DNA of 61,887 nt from a virus, in IMG/VR virus record IMGVR_UViG_3300028392_000003, positions 1 to 61,887 of that record. One strand, 5' to 3'. The notes under the pieces were generated by a model, which made no database searches, was not told the origin of the DNA, and saw only the letters and a program-made list of their open reading frames with translations. Below are positions 7,661 through 15,424 of this stretch, in pieces (the stretch's first letter is position 1; each line of letters starts with the position of its first letter). The position numbers and the translations under genes are program-made.

Positions 7661-8137
7661 TTATGTTGTAGAAATACGCAGTAAAGCGGTAGTCGTTGTG
7701 TTTGAAGGCATTGTTAACGCAAAAGTACCAGCAGTAATCGTTTGATTACCAAAGGTGTATACGCCAACAGCCTTGTTTGACTGGCTTGAGTTATACATAA
7801 GCATCGCATTGAACGAGGTGCTTAAAGTCACGTTGGTATAACTAATACTTGCAGAAGGAGTCCAGTAAGCCACGCCAGCAGTTACAGAACTATTAGTCGA
7901 GGCAGGAGCAGTAGCGTTTGTGATTGTTACACCACCCGCCGTGTAGTTAGTTCCAGTCACTTCACCTGTAGATGAATAGGCTGTAGTGGAAGCGTCAATC
8001 GTTGCGCTAGTCAAATACAAAGCCGCCTTAAAGGTGTCTGCTGTAGTTGCTGCACGGATAGGTGCTACGCCAAAGTTGTGGGTTGCGGTCAGCGCTTCGG
8101 CTAAAAACGAAGTGCATAGGGATGCGGTATTTGCCAT
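7661..8137 (-). CDS. Virion protein, paralogue of 8334-8777
   Basis: The 158-residue product is a beta-rich structural protein. It shares a clear pattern with the 8334-8777 product: FKxALYxxxATxDAxTTAYxSTGEV, then YTAGG, then near the end TAxFxxxxPxNTxTxAxxRIS. The two genes are separated only by a 61-residue gene, so they probably arose by duplication. No known enzyme motif is visible. Position among connector and tail genes suggests a tail or head-surface component. Confidence 0.65.
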   Translation of the reverse strand: MANTASLCTSFLAEALTATHNFGVAPIRAATTADTFKAALYLTSATIDASTTAYSSTGEVTGTNYTAGGVTITNATAPASTNSSVTAGVAYWTPSASISYTNVTLSTSFNAMLMYNSSQSNKAVGVYTFGNQTITAGTFALTMPSNTTTTALLRISTT

Positions 8138-8148
8138 GATGTTTCCTT

Positions 8149-8334
8149 TTAGAAAGTGCCTACTTCACCGCCAATAGGCAGGGAGCGTTTAAGTGTTACA
8201 TGTGCTGAACGATGGACTAACTCTGCGTCTTTCCAATACTCAACCCAAGTGGTCAATTCGTTGTCATCCTCAAAAACCCCTTCTTTCTTTTCAAGAAGAG
8301 ATTCGTCCATATCGCCGTAAATTGTTGTGACCAT
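8149..8334 (-). CDS. Small acidic protein of unknown function
   Basis: A 61-residue protein with an acidic N-terminal half (ESLLEKKEGVFEDDNELTTW) and a basic C-terminal half. It lies between the two paralogous structural genes and its ATG at 8334 overlaps the last base of the upstream gene. No family is recognised. Tight spacing on both sides supports that it is expressed. Confidence 0.55.
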   Translation of the reverse strand: MVTTIYGDMDESLLEKKEGVFEDDNELTTWVEYWKDAELVHRSAHVTLKRSLPIGGEVGTF

Positions 8335-8777
8335 TACGAAATCCTTATGATTGCTGAGGTGTTAGTGTTTGCGGGGAATTGTACGGTGAATGTGGCTGTA
8401 GAGGTCTTATCTGCCCCAAAATCTAATACACAAACTGTTGGGTTTGTTGTACCGTTAGCCAAGTAAATCAATGCACCCCGCGCTGTAACAGAGGTTGACC
8501 ACACGGCATTTGTAAAGGACAAGTAGGTTGTAGCCGCACCTGTCTGGTTACCTATTGTGGGGATTTGGCTAATCACCAATGTTTGTCCACCGGCCGTGTA
8601 ACCTGTTGCAGATACCTCGCCCGTGCTTGTATATGCTGTTGTAGTGGCGTCTAGCGTAGCCGCGTTTGTATACAGGGCGATCTTAAATACCTGCGTTGTG
8701 CCTGTATCAAAATTAAATATCCCGTCAAGTAAACCTGTCTTGAACGTATTGGTTGTCCAGTTGCCAGTAAATGCCAT
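8334..8777 (-). CDS. Virion protein, paralogue of 7661-8137
   Basis: The 147-residue beta-rich protein (MAFTGNWTTNTFKTGLLDGI at the start) contains FKIALYTNAATLDATTTAY and ends NTNTSAIIRIS, matching its paralogue at 7661-8137. It abuts the adaptor gene (8777) with a 1-bp overlap. Proteins of this shape occur beside head-tail connector genes in similar podovirus-like genomes, but their exact role is not known to me. Confidence 0.65.
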   Translation of the reverse strand: MAFTGNWTTNTFKTGLLDGIFNFDTGTTQVFKIALYTNAATLDATTTAYTSTGEVSATGYTAGGQTLVISQIPTIGNQTGAATTYLSFTNAVWSTSVTARGALIYLANGTTNPTVCVLDFGADKTSTATFTVQFPANTNTSAIIRIS

Positions 8778-9499
8778 TACTGAACCCCGTTATTCTGTGG
8801 TAGCGGAGCCACACGAGCCTGACCACTACGATACGCATCACTGCGCTCCAGACCATCTCCAAGGCGTTTAGCCAAGGCAAGTGCTTCCATGTATTTTTGG
8901 TTGTACAACTGGACAAGATCGGCTTCACCCTTCATAAAGGTATACGCCTCAACAAGTGATCCGTATAGCAGAACAGTGTCAAAGTTATCACCTAGCCAAG
9001 TTGTGCTTGCTGTAGTGATTGAATCAGGGTAGTAATAGTAGTGCAGTTCTGCCGTGTAAGCCACATCAGGCGTGGGGCCAAGAATGAAAGACAACTCGTT
9101 AGTAATTGCAGAAGACGTTACTGTCGGACCAAATAAAGCGTAATACTTAGGGGCACCAGTATCTGTAGGGATTGGGTAGGCTTCGCGAATAAAGTTAACA
9201 TCTTTGTTTAACAGATAGGTATACGCCCCTGTGGTTGGATCCACAACTGCCAAAGAATAAGTTGACAAGAAGTCGTTGGGGCACGACAAGTATTTATTGT
9301 TTGCGGTAGTGATACCCGTTGAGTTCTTACGTAACGATGGAAACTGAACCGAGTTGTAGATGCGTTGTTCTGCCTGATTGATGAAACGGTTGATCTGCTG
9401 TGTAGAAGACACAGTAGTAACGCCATCGGCAAGCGTGATCGTCGGAAAATTGTTTTCCGTGTACGTCTGAATTGCAGCTACAAGCTCGGTATAGGTCAT
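8777..9499 (-). CDS. Head-tail adaptor / tail tubular-like protein
   Basis: The 240-residue protein has a helical N-terminus with QQINRFINQAEQRIYNSVQF, then RKNSTG, YLSCPNDFLSTYSLAV, LLNKDVNFIREAYP and PKYYALFG. This succession of motifs is typical of the small adaptor proteins (annotated as phage adaptor or gp11-like) that link the portal to the tail in short-tailed phages. The C-terminal helices (TFMKGEADLVQLYNQKYMEA) also fit. It is followed by structural paralogues. The call rests on motif resemblance and order. Confidence 0.7.
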   Translation of the reverse strand: MTYTELVAAIQTYTENNFPTITLADGVTTVSSTQQINRFINQAEQRIYNSVQFPSLRKNSTGITTANNKYLSCPNDFLSTYSLAVVDPTTGAYTYLLNKDVNFIREAYPIPTDTGAPKYYALFGPTVTSSAITNELSFILGPTPDVAYTAELHYYYYPDSITTASTTWLGDNFDTVLLYGSLVEAYTFMKGEADLVQLYNQKYMEALALAKRLGDGLERSDAYRSGQARVAPLPQNNGVQ

Positions 9500-9738
9500 G
9501 CCATCGGGCCTCGTGCCATCAAGCCTTTAGTGGCTGCGCCAGTACCACGGATTTTAATACCGTCTGTTTTAACAGTCTCATTACCAGCGGATTTGCTGAT
9601 ATTACCGACAGACATATCAACTGTGTCTGCTTTGCTACGGTTTGGCTCTTTGCCGGGGTTCGACTCAACGGTTACGCTTTTGCCCGACATGGTGTGTGGC
9701 TTTGCGTAGGCTGATGCGGGTAGGTTATTTATTGCCAT
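9496..9738 (-). CDS. Small basic virion-region protein
   Basis: An 80-residue hydrophilic protein rich in Lys, Ser, Asn and Gly, with a 4-bp overlap to the adaptor gene downstream. It has no hydrophobic core (examples: TMSGKSVTVESNPGKEPNRS) and is probably disordered. It belongs to a run of small basic proteins between 9496 and 13096. No family is recognised. Confidence 0.6.
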   Translation of the reverse strand: MAINNLPASAYAKPHTMSGKSVTVESNPGKEPNRSKADTVDMSVGNISKSAGNETVKTDGIKIRGTGAATKGLMARGPMA

Positions 9739-9739
9739 A

Positions 9740-9955
9740 TTAGCCTCCGCGTCCAGAACCGCGCTGGTTTACTACTTTAGCCATACCACGACCATAAGAC
9801 TTCATCATCTCATTGGTCTTGCCACCTTTAGCCAGTTTGGCTAAGTTCGTACCTTTGCCGCCTTTGTGTTCTTGCTTGTCGTGCATTTTAAAGGCTTTTT
9901 TAATCATCGCCTTATCTTGCGCCATGTCAGCTTTGCCTGATTCCATTTTTGCCAT
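9740..9955 (-). CDS. Small Lys-rich protein
   Basis: From ATG 9955 the product has 71 residues, nearly a quarter of them Lys (MIKKAFKMHDKQEHKGGKGT). An upstream TTG at 9961 is in frame, but GGAG with 6-nt spacing points to the ATG. Similar short 'HDKQEHKGGKGT' proteins occur in many environmental phages next to connector genes. It may bind packaged DNA, but this is inference from charge alone. Confidence 0.6.
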   Translation of the reverse strand: MAKMESGKADMAQDKAMIKKAFKMHDKQEHKGGKGTNLAKLAKGGKTNEMMKSYGRGMAKVVNQRGSGRGG

Positions 9956-9964
9956 TTTCAACTC

Positions 9965-10354
9965 CTAAGTTGTTACTACTGTGACTGTACCCAATTGCAC
10001 GTTTAATGCCAAGTTATTTGGTGTTAACGCCGCGTCAAACTCGCTTGCACCTCCAACGGGATTCCACCCCCACTGAAATATGCGACTACCGCCTCCAAGA
10101 TACCCATCTGCGCCAAGTCCAGAAACCTGATAGCTTACGTCAGGACGGGGATCACGCACACCTTGCGGGTCATCAACTGGGTACATACCCAACTGCAACT
10201 GTGGTTGATCTGGGTCCCAACATGAGGGGCAGACCAGCAAGTTATACGTCTTTGTCTTAACTACTTCTTTGCGCAATGAGGTCAGTTTGAATCTGAAGCC
10301 GCATCGGTCACATTCAGCAATCGAGTTCTTGCCGGATGAAAACCTGTTACCCAT
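9965..10354 (-). CDS. Zinc-ribbon protein of the connector region
   Basis: The 129-residue protein has an N-terminal Cys pair (CDRCGF, residues 15-20) and a second pair (CPSCW) about 27 residues on, which form a plausible zinc ribbon. The rest is Gly- and Pro-rich with no known motif. Its ATG overlaps the stop of the gp4-like gene by one base. Proteins like this follow gp4-like genes in related podovirus-like genomes; the function is unknown. Confidence 0.65.
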   Translation of the reverse strand: MGNRFSSGKNSIAECDRCGFRFKLTSLRKEVVKTKTYNLLVCPSCWDPDQPQLQLGMYPVDDPQGVRDPRPDVSYQVSGLGADGYLGGGSRIFQWGWNPVGGASEFDAALTPNNLALNVQLGTVTVVTT

Positions 10355-11304
10355 TAGGTGCTACTCCCAATGAACATCTGGCGCGGTACAAGCCGGATTG
10401 ATGCCCGTTCTTGATCTTCGTCCGCAGCCGTCATCCAAGCCTCATCGTATTGCGCTTTAAGTATCTGTATTCTATCCATTCCACCGGGGACTTTAAGTGC
10501 CAAGTAGTAAGCCAGTCCTGCTGTCATGCAATTAATAAACCTAAAAGGTACATCCATGACATTAACACCATTACCGGCATCTTGCACGCGACGCATGCGC
10601 CAGTACACAAACTGATATGTCTGGGAGCCGTCAGGCGTAGGCCAGACTGTGATGCTCTGCTTTTGCACCAAACTGATTGCGTCACCAGTAGCGTGTGTTG
10701 CCGCTGTTGTGCCGTCTTGCCCACGTGTGCAATTCAAAAGGTACGCTGGTGTAGCGCCAGAAGCTACAGAAAACTCGTTGTAGCCAATTAATTCGGTGCC
10801 TATCCGTACAAACCCTGCATTGGGAATACCCACCAAACTAGTGACTGGGATAGATGTTGCTGTGGCTGTTATGGTTGAGGATACGGTGCCCGTCAAGACG
10901 GAAGCCTGCCCCGTTAAGCGCTGAATCCATACTTGGATAGGGCGGCCTTGGGTTAACTTGTTTGGGAGTGTGGCATACGTAGAAACACTAATACGTGTAA
11001 TTGTTAAGTCCGCTTGATTACTTGGGCTATTGGCCTGTGTGCGGATAACGTGTTCCAAAATGTCCGCTGTGTCGTCTGGCAACGCGTAGGTTGGCTGTCC
11101 TTGGGTCAGGGTAATCACATCCTGCTCAAACGTCCACATGTTGACGCCACGATTAGCCCAGTCAGCAAACAACAAATTCAAAGACCTACGCGCTGTGCGC
11201 ATGTCATAGCCAGTGCGCAACTCCGAACCCACGCGTTCAAACGCTTCCTCCACTATTTCAGAGAGGTCTAAGTTAAACGACGAGTTTCCGGAGGTGTTGG
11301 CCAT
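10354..11304 (-). CDS. gp4-like head-tail connector protein
   Basis: The 316-residue protein opens with the helical motif LDLSEIVEEAFERVGSELRT and then RTARRSLNLLFADWANRGVN, close to the start of P22 gp4-type tail accessory factors and similar connector proteins. A beta-rich insert (about residues 130-215, with GYNEF and CTRGQDGT) interrupts the helical part, and helices resume with FRFINCMTAGLAYYLALKVP. Proteins of this type sit under the portal and extend the DNA channel. Placement between small basic genes and the adaptor gene fits. Confidence 0.75.
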   Translation of the reverse strand: MANTSGNSSFNLDLSEIVEEAFERVGSELRTGYDMRTARRSLNLLFADWANRGVNMWTFEQDVITLTQGQPTYALPDDTADILEHVIRTQANSPSNQADLTITRISVSTYATLPNKLTQGRPIQVWIQRLTGQASVLTGTVSSTITATATSIPVTSLVGIPNAGFVRIGTELIGYNEFSVASGATPAYLLNCTRGQDGTTAATHATGDAISLVQKQSITVWPTPDGSQTYQFVYWRMRRVQDAGNGVNVMDVPFRFINCMTAGLAYYLALKVPGGMDRIQILKAQYDEAWMTAADEDQERASIRLVPRQMFIGSST

Positions 11305-11305
11305 G

Positions 11306-11479
11306 TTACTTTAGCTTCTTTAGCGTCTGTGCCAGTCGTGCACGTTGGCCCATTTTTCCGGGGGCTTTGGCTGCTTTTGCCAACTTCGCGGCGGGAATCT
11401 TTTTCCCTTCTTTCACACCAAGCTCTGACCGCAGAGCCCCGGGCTTCTTGATTGCTTTTTGAATCCATTTTTCAGCCAT
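11306..11479 (-). CDS. Small basic protein (MAEKWIQKAIKKPGAL type)
   Basis: From ATG 11479 the product has 57 residues, strongly basic, beginning MAEKWIQKAIKKPGALRSEL and containing GQRARLAQTLKK at the end. A longer in-frame form exists upstream, but this ATG overlaps the stop region of the preceding gene and matches the usual start of this phage mini-protein type. Such proteins are frequent in environmental phage genomes near structural genes. The role is unknown; DNA binding is plausible. Confidence 0.7.
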   Translation of the reverse strand: MAEKWIQKAIKKPGALRSELGVKEGKKIPAAKLAKAAKAPGKMGQRARLAQTLKKLK

Positions 11480-11688
11480 TATAAGTTCTCCACAGTTTGA
11501 TAAGCTTTTAAAAGACCTTGCAAACGCTCGATCTCTTCGTCGCGTTCTTTGAGTTTGTTTATAAGGCTTTCGTTCATGTCGGCCCAAACTAGTACCTGAC
11601 CCATGCGCTCTTTGTGGTCGCGGCGCATCATCTCAAATAGTTGTTCACTAATATCAAGTTGCTTTTGAATGTGGCTTGCTATGGTCAT
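11479..11688 (-). CDS. Small coiled-coil protein
   Basis: The 69-residue product is almost wholly helical with a heptad-like segment (INKLKERDEEIERLQGLLKA). It overlaps the gene upstream by 4 bp and the gene downstream by 1 bp. There is no membrane segment. No family is recognised. It could oligomerise as a small structural or chaperone protein. Confidence 0.6.
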   Translation of the reverse strand: MTIASHIQKQLDISEQLFEMMRRDHKERMGQVLVWADMNESLINKLKERDEEIERLQGLLKAYQTVENL

Positions 11689-12023
11689 CTGTAACTCGCT
11701 GTTTTCTTTGCTATGCTTTTAGGCTGGGCTACGAATTGCTTCCCGGCTTTTTTGCCAGCACGCTTTGCACGTGTTGTAGCAGCGTACTCAGCAGGGCTGA
11801 GACTTTTGATCGCAGCTTTTGGAAGGTATCGTTCACCTGTGTCAGAAGATTTTTTACCACTTTTAGTCGTCCAATCTTGTTTGCCCCAGTCCTTGAGAGA
11901 CTGTTGCGGTTTAGCTAACCCGCCACCCGCCATTTTTTTCTTACCCGCACAGTGCGCCTTCTGCGAAAAACCTTTTGGGTTATCACAATCTATTGACGCT
12001 TTGTACTTTTTTGACCAAGTCAT
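11685..12023 (-). CDS. Small basic protein with SIDCDNPKGFSQKAHC motif
   Basis: The 112-residue protein begins MTWSKKYKASIDCDNPKGFS and continues QKAHCAGKKK. This motif with two Cys occurs at the N-terminus of small proteins in many marine and freshwater viruses. The rest is Lys/Ala-rich and probably disordered. It overlaps both neighbours by 4 bp. Its abundance of Lys and its position among connector genes suggest a virion or DNA-associated role, but no function is established. Confidence 0.7.
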   Translation of the reverse strand: MTWSKKYKASIDCDNPKGFSQKAHCAGKKKMAGGGLAKPQQSLKDWGKQDWTTKSGKKSSDTGERYLPKAAIKSLSPAEYAATTRAKRAGKKAGKQFVAQPKSIAKKTASYR

Positions 12024-12304
12024 TTGTATCCGCCACCCGCGGCTTTATAGCGCTTAGCCATGACCTGAGCTTTGCGTGCTGACCACTGACCTGCACCCGT
12101 GCCGACAATTGCCGCAGCTTTTACGCTGTTAAAAATACGTTTGCGTAACTCGGGTTTGGTGTAGTTACCAGCCGCATTTACTTTGGATTTTACCTTGCCA
12201 CCTTCTTTATACTGAGTAAAGTCGGTGTCATCACGGCGTGCTTTTTTCACGCCTTTAGGCATTTTGCTGGGGACTACCGCCCCCATTCCACGACTGGGCA
12301 TCAT
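12020..12304 (-). CDS. Small basic protein, DUF5872-like C-terminus
   Basis: A 94-residue protein with a Lys-rich N-terminal half and a C-terminal block QWSARKAQVMAKRYKAAGGG. That block, preceded by NYTKPELRKRIFNSVKA, resembles the DUF5872-type motif found in small viral proteins. Two adjacent ATG codons (12304, 12301) could start it. It overlaps the next gene by 4 bp. Function unknown; the strong positive charge is shared with its neighbours. Confidence 0.65.
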   Translation of the reverse strand: MMPSRGMGAVVPSKMPKGVKKARRDDTDFTQYKEGGKVKSKVNAAGNYTKPELRKRIFNSVKAAAIVGTGAGQWSARKAQVMAKRYKAAGGGYK

Positions 12305-12308
12305 GGTT

Positions 12309-12662
12309 TTAGCAGGCTTTGCCGCCCATGTTCATGCGAACTTGTTTAGCCTTGGTTTTGCCTTTTGAAGCAATTCCGTCAGCAGAACGTGTAAAGCCGC
12401 CTGATGCCATTTTCTTAGCAGTGCCGCCTTTTTTCATTGGCATTTCTGCTTTAGCTCCGGCTTTTTTCTTAGCCATCATTGCCATAAATCCGGGGTTCAT
12501 TTTAGAAGCCATAGTATCACCACCTTTTTTAAAAGATTTGCCTTTGTCGGCGTTGTTGAAATCCTTGCCCACAGACTGCGGGACTCCTACTTTCTTAGCA
12601 AACGAAGGCGAGTGCGCTATCGCGGCCATGAAATTGTGCTGTTTTTTACTCGTGCTTGGCAT
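12309..12662 (-). CDS. Small basic protein, DUF3008-like N-terminus
   Basis: The 117-residue protein starts MPSTSKKQHNFMAAIAHSPS and continues with FAKKVGVPQSVGKDF, which resembles the N-terminus of DUF3008-type phage proteins. The second half is Met/Lys/Gly-rich and disordered. It overlaps the end of the holin-like gene upstream by 17 bp. The product belongs to the run of basic mini-proteins of this region. Function unknown. Confidence 0.65.
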   Translation of the reverse strand: MPSTSKKQHNFMAAIAHSPSFAKKVGVPQSVGKDFNNADKGKSFKKGGDTMASKMNPGFMAMMAKKKAGAKAEMPMKKGGTAKKMASGGFTRSADGIASKGKTKAKQVRMNMGGKAC

Positions 12663-12840
12663 ATTTGGCTATCAAGTTTTTAACAGTTTCGGTTTCGTAT
12701 ATACGAATAATCATCCACACAATGGTCAATATTCCACCACATAAAGCAACTACGGGTGGGAACCACTCCATAAAGCCACCGAGGCCGACTACAACGGCAG
12801 CGCCGTCAGCCATTACTTTTGCATCATGTGTGTTAGTCAT
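12646..12840 (-). CDS. Small membrane protein, holin-like
   Basis: The 64-residue protein has one or two membrane segments: a weak one at about residues 11-23 and a strong one at about 28-46 (VVALCGGILTIVWMIIRIY), followed by a short charged tail ending AKYAKHE. Size and topology fit a small class II or class III holin. It is far from the endolysin gene, where a different holin-like gene lies, so it may be an antiholin, a second holin, or a virion membrane protein. Confidence 0.5.
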   Translation of the reverse strand: MTNTHDAKVMADGAAVVVGLGGFMEWFPPVVALCGGILTIVWMIIRIYETETVKNLIAKYAKHE

Positions 12841-12841
12841 A

Positions 12842-13096
12842 TCAGCAGTTCCAAGCCCGTAGGCTCTTGTTAATTCGGGAGTTCGGGTCTTTCGCTGTCT
12901 TCGCGGAAGTGAGTTTCTTCTTCATGCCACTCATCCTTGCGCAAAAAGAGTCTCGCCGTGAGCCGCCTTCTGGTTGTGGGGCTTTTAACCCCGGCTTGCC
13001 CGGATTGGCTTTGTTGTAGGAAGCCCGCCCTTTGGCGTTCAACCCACCCTTCTCTGATTTGCCTTCTTTGCGAGTCCATGCTGGTGATTTAGCCAT
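12842..13096 (-). CDS. DUF6321-like small protein
   Basis: The 84-residue basic protein shows the pattern AWTRKEGKSEKGGLNAKGRA, then RRDSFCARMSGMKKKL and DPNSRINKSLRAWNC. This is the pattern of the DUF6321-type proteins shared by many aquatic phages and some large eukaryotic viruses. No function is known for the family. It overlaps the glycosyltransferase gene upstream by 8 bp. Confidence 0.75.
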   Translation of the reverse strand: MAKSPAWTRKEGKSEKGGLNAKGRASYNKANPGKPGLKAPQPEGGSRRDSFCARMSGMKKKLTSAKTAKDPNSRINKSLRAWNC

Positions 13097-13832
13097 TTAC
13101 AACTTTCAAGCGTGATTCCCGAATGCTATCCAGCAACGGGATAACAACTTCCTCGCGGAAGTTTCTGGTGAACGATTCACTACCAATATGGGGCAGACTA
13201 ATGTCTACATCAACGTGAACTGTAAACCCCATATCCGTCGCTCTGTCGCAGAACAAATAGTCTTCGCCAATATATTGGTCATCCTTGATGTCAAAATCAA
13301 ACAGTGCGTACATTCTCTCGCCTGTAGGCTTGTTCTTGTAAGACCACTCAGGGTGCGCTTCCACCATTTCTTCAATCACATGGCGTTGAATCAGCATGAA
13401 CCCTGTGCCGATACGCTTAACCCGCATGAGAGAACCGTCAAACTCAAGGTTTTCGTTCTTGTCCCAATACAGGTCTGTAAAGAATTTCTTGTCATGCGCT
13501 CTGCGTGGGTATGTGCCCGCAGTGATGTCTTTGCCGCTACTTTGCGCCATCAAACGCAAGATGTCATTGGGTGTTACCACAACGTCTGAATCAATAAACA
13601 ACAGTTCTGTGCAATCGGTCTTTAAAAATTCATGCACAAGCGAGTTACGCGCCATCGTAATGATGGAGCAGTTTGAAATATCAGATAGCGTTACAGAAAC
13701 GCCAAGGCGCATAGCTTCTGGCATTAACTGCGCAATAGCATATGCGGTCTTGACGTTCAAACGTCCATCATGGCAGGGTATGCCGATAAACAGCTTACGC
13801 CCTGTCAAAACTGCTTGCTTGGTATCAGCCAT
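13089..13832 (-). CDS. Glycosyltransferase-like protein (GT-A fold)
   Basis: From ATG 13832 the product has 247 residues. It starts with KLFIGIPCHDGR (residues 13-24), continues with ARNSLVHEFL, and carries LLFIDSDVVV (D81-x-D83), the nucleotide-sugar and metal-binding motif of GT-A glycosyltransferases. A later segment GEDYLFCDRA resembles the acceptor-side ED motif of family 2 enzymes. A longer form from 13871 would overlap the upstream gene more and has no ribosome site. Its place among structural genes suggests it glycosylates a virion protein or a host surface polymer; the substrate is unknown. Confidence 0.75.
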   Translation of the reverse strand: MADTKQAVLTGRKLFIGIPCHDGRLNVKTAYAIAQLMPEAMRLGVSVTLSDISNCSIITMARNSLVHEFLKTDCTELLFIDSDVVVTPNDILRLMAQSSGKDITAGTYPRRAHDKKFFTDLYWDKNENLEFDGSLMRVKRIGTGFMLIQRHVIEEMVEAHPEWSYKNKPTGERMYALFDFDIKDDQYIGEDYLFCDRATDMGFTVHVDVDISLPHIGSESFTRNFREEVVIPLLDSIRESRLKVVNG

Positions 13833-14331
13833 AGTAAATATTACACGCCGATACGTTAGACAGGTAAGCATATATGCCGTTTACAGCCAATACGCCATCA
13901 TCCGCAATAATTGGTGAGTTATTAAAAGTGTCACTTGCCGCTACGTCATAACTCAAAAGCCATTTGCTTGCATACACCATTGTTGGAGAAGCAGTAATAG
14001 TTCCCGAATTAATGTCTGTAACTGTAAATGTGCTTGAGTTTGTAACGGTTACTACATAGTTTCCGTTAGTGGCTGTTCCGCCCGTACCTGCGGCAAAGTC
14101 AATACCAATCGTGTCGCCAGTTGTAAATCCGTGTGCGGATTGTGTGACGGTTACAGTATTTCCAGAGCGCCCGTAGGTAGCCGTAGTTACAGGTGCCGTA
14201 GTAGTATCAAACAAAGCCAAAAACCCAGCACTTGATGTGCCAGTAAATGAGATGCCTTTGATTCGGTTCCTACCAAGAACTAAAAAACCACTGCCGTTTA
14301 GGTGCGCTTGTTTTACATTGGTTTGATTCAT
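13825..14331 (-). CDS. Structural protein with FCCH-like beta domain
   Basis: The 168-residue protein holds a beta domain with VTVTQSAHGFTTGDTIGIDF, then NGNYVVTVTNSSTFTVTD. This pattern occurs in phage structural proteins and is sometimes labelled as an FCCH-like domain. The flanking parts resemble the small head or tail decoration proteins seen next to capsid genes. It overlaps the glycosyltransferase gene by 8 bp, so the two may be translated together; it could be the enzyme's substrate, which is only a guess. Confidence 0.65.
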   Translation of the reverse strand: MNQTNVKQAHLNGSGFLVLGRNRIKGISFTGTSSAGFLALFDTTTAPVTTATYGRSGNTVTVTQSAHGFTTGDTIGIDFAAGTGGTATNGNYVVTVTNSSTFTVTDINSGTITASPTMVYASKWLLSYDVAASDTFNNSPIIADDGVLAVNGIYAYLSNVSACNIYYG

Positions 14332-14350
14332 AATTAATCTCCTGTTATGA

Positions 14351-14366
14351 GGGGGCCGAAGCCCCC
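14351..14366 (-). terminator. GC-rich hairpin between structural genes
   Basis: GGGGGC and GCCCCC flank a CGAA tetraloop between the genes starting at 14331 and ending at 14375. No T-run follows in the leftward direction (TCATAACAGG), so it may attenuate transcription or protect the mRNA end rather than stop polymerase. Confidence 0.45.
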
Positions 14367-14374
14367 GTGATTAA

Positions 14375-14839
14375 TTACTGTTGTAAAGCAGGTTGTGCTT
14401 GGTTACCGCTTGAATCACGCACAGCGTAACTGATGATGATTGTTGCAGCACCAGTAGACAGGGAAGTGCCTGCCATTGTGTAAGTGATGAATACATCAGT
14501 AGAACCAGTGTTCAACCACAATGCTGGGGTACTTGAATTAGCACCCAAAGCAACGCTACCAACGCTGGTAATCGTTCCTGTAGTGGTGAAGTCTGTTCCA
14601 CCGTTAGATAGTTTAAGAGTTGTTGCCGCACTAAATACGGTAGTCGTTACGACTTTGATATCAACGATCTGTGAGCCAGCAGGAATGGAAATAGCATTTC
14701 CAGTCAATGTACCGTACACGACGTCAACAGATTGAGAAACAACGGTACAACCAGTGTTACGGGTTGTAGCGGCAGTAGTGCCAGTTGTGTTTTTTGTGGT
14801 GCCCAATAACCAAGGGCCTAGGTGAGTTGCGAATCCCAT
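14375..14839 (-). CDS. Beta-rich virion protein, first gene of the leftward tail module
   Basis: The 154-residue protein is Thr/Ser/Gly-rich and predicted to be beta-sheet, with no Lys-rich tail or membrane segment. It starts MGFATHLGPWLLGTTKNTTG, a type found among decoration or minor structural proteins of aquatic phages. It is the first gene after a strong leftward promoter (14929-14956) and its ribosome site is AGGAGAT. It probably forms part of the virion surface; no specific function can be given. Confidence 0.6.
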   Translation of the reverse strand: MGFATHLGPWLLGTTKNTTGTTAATTRNTGCTVVSQSVDVVYGTLTGNAISIPAGSQIVDIKVVTTTVFSAATTLKLSNGGTDFTTTGTITSVGSVALGANSSTPALWLNTGSTDVFITYTMAGTSLSTGAATIIISYAVRDSSGNQAQPALQQ

Positions 14840-14928
14840 GAGGATCTCCTATACATGCGTTGGGGCGTATCAATCTGCATGAGGTCAGCCGAGCCTGTTT
14901 GATACACCGATGGATCTCGGATGCGTTT

Positions 14929-14956
14929 AATATACACTATTTTCAAAAGATGTCAA
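14929..14956 (-). promoter_or_regulatory. Leftward sigma70-type promoter for the tail module
   Basis: On the minus strand, a perfect TTGACA (14956-14951) is followed after 16 bp by TATATT (14934-14929). Transcription would start near 14922 and read the gene at 14375-14839 and those beyond. It lies in the divergent gap with the rightward acetyltransferase gene. Confidence 0.75.
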
Positions 14957-14995
14957 CGCCATATTTATGTCACGATAATCGAAAATAATGCAACT

Positions 14996-15424
14996 ATGAC
15001 ATACAAAGTCCGCCTCGTAAATCACCAAGACCCCAAGTGGCGGGCTACCCTCAAATCTTTGCAAAAAGAATGCTTACCCGGAGACACTGTTTATGCGCCC
15101 AACAACGGATACTGGCACTTGGCTTTTGGACAAGATATGGTACCTGTTGGTTTCTCCGGTCTTGTTCCTTCTCAGCGCTGGGGTGATTGCATGTATCTGT
15201 GCCGTTCAGGTGTGCTACCTAGTCATCGTGGACAAGGACTGCAGAAGAGACTTATTAGAGCCCGTATACAAGTGGCTAAAGAAAAAGGTATGGCGTGGCT
15301 AGTAACAGACACGCACTCTAACCCAGCATCAGCAAACAGCTTGATTGCTTGTGGTTTTAAAATGTTTGACCCCTCTGTGCCGTGGGCTGCAAAAGGTGCG
15401 GTCTATTGGCGGCTAAAACTGTAA
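14996..15424 (+). CDS. GNAT-family N-acetyltransferase
   Basis: From ATG 14996 the product has 142 residues. The acetyl-CoA-binding motif appears as SHRGQGLQKRLIRARI (about residues 76-91), preceded by the strand MYLCRSGVLP and followed by NPASANSLIACGFKMF, the usual end of the GNAT fold. The gene is rightward inside a leftward structural operon, together with the HNH gene downstream, so it looks like an inserted cargo unit. The ribosome site is weak. The substrate is unknown; candidates are host proteins, small molecules or DNA modifications. Confidence 0.75.
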   Translation: MTYKVRLVNHQDPKWRATLKSLQKECLPGDTVYAPNNGYWHLAFGQDMVPVGFSGLVPSQRWGDCMYLCRSGVLPSHRGQGLQKRLIRARIQVAKEKGMAWLVTDTHSNPASANSLIACGFKMFDPSVPWAAKGAVYWRLKL

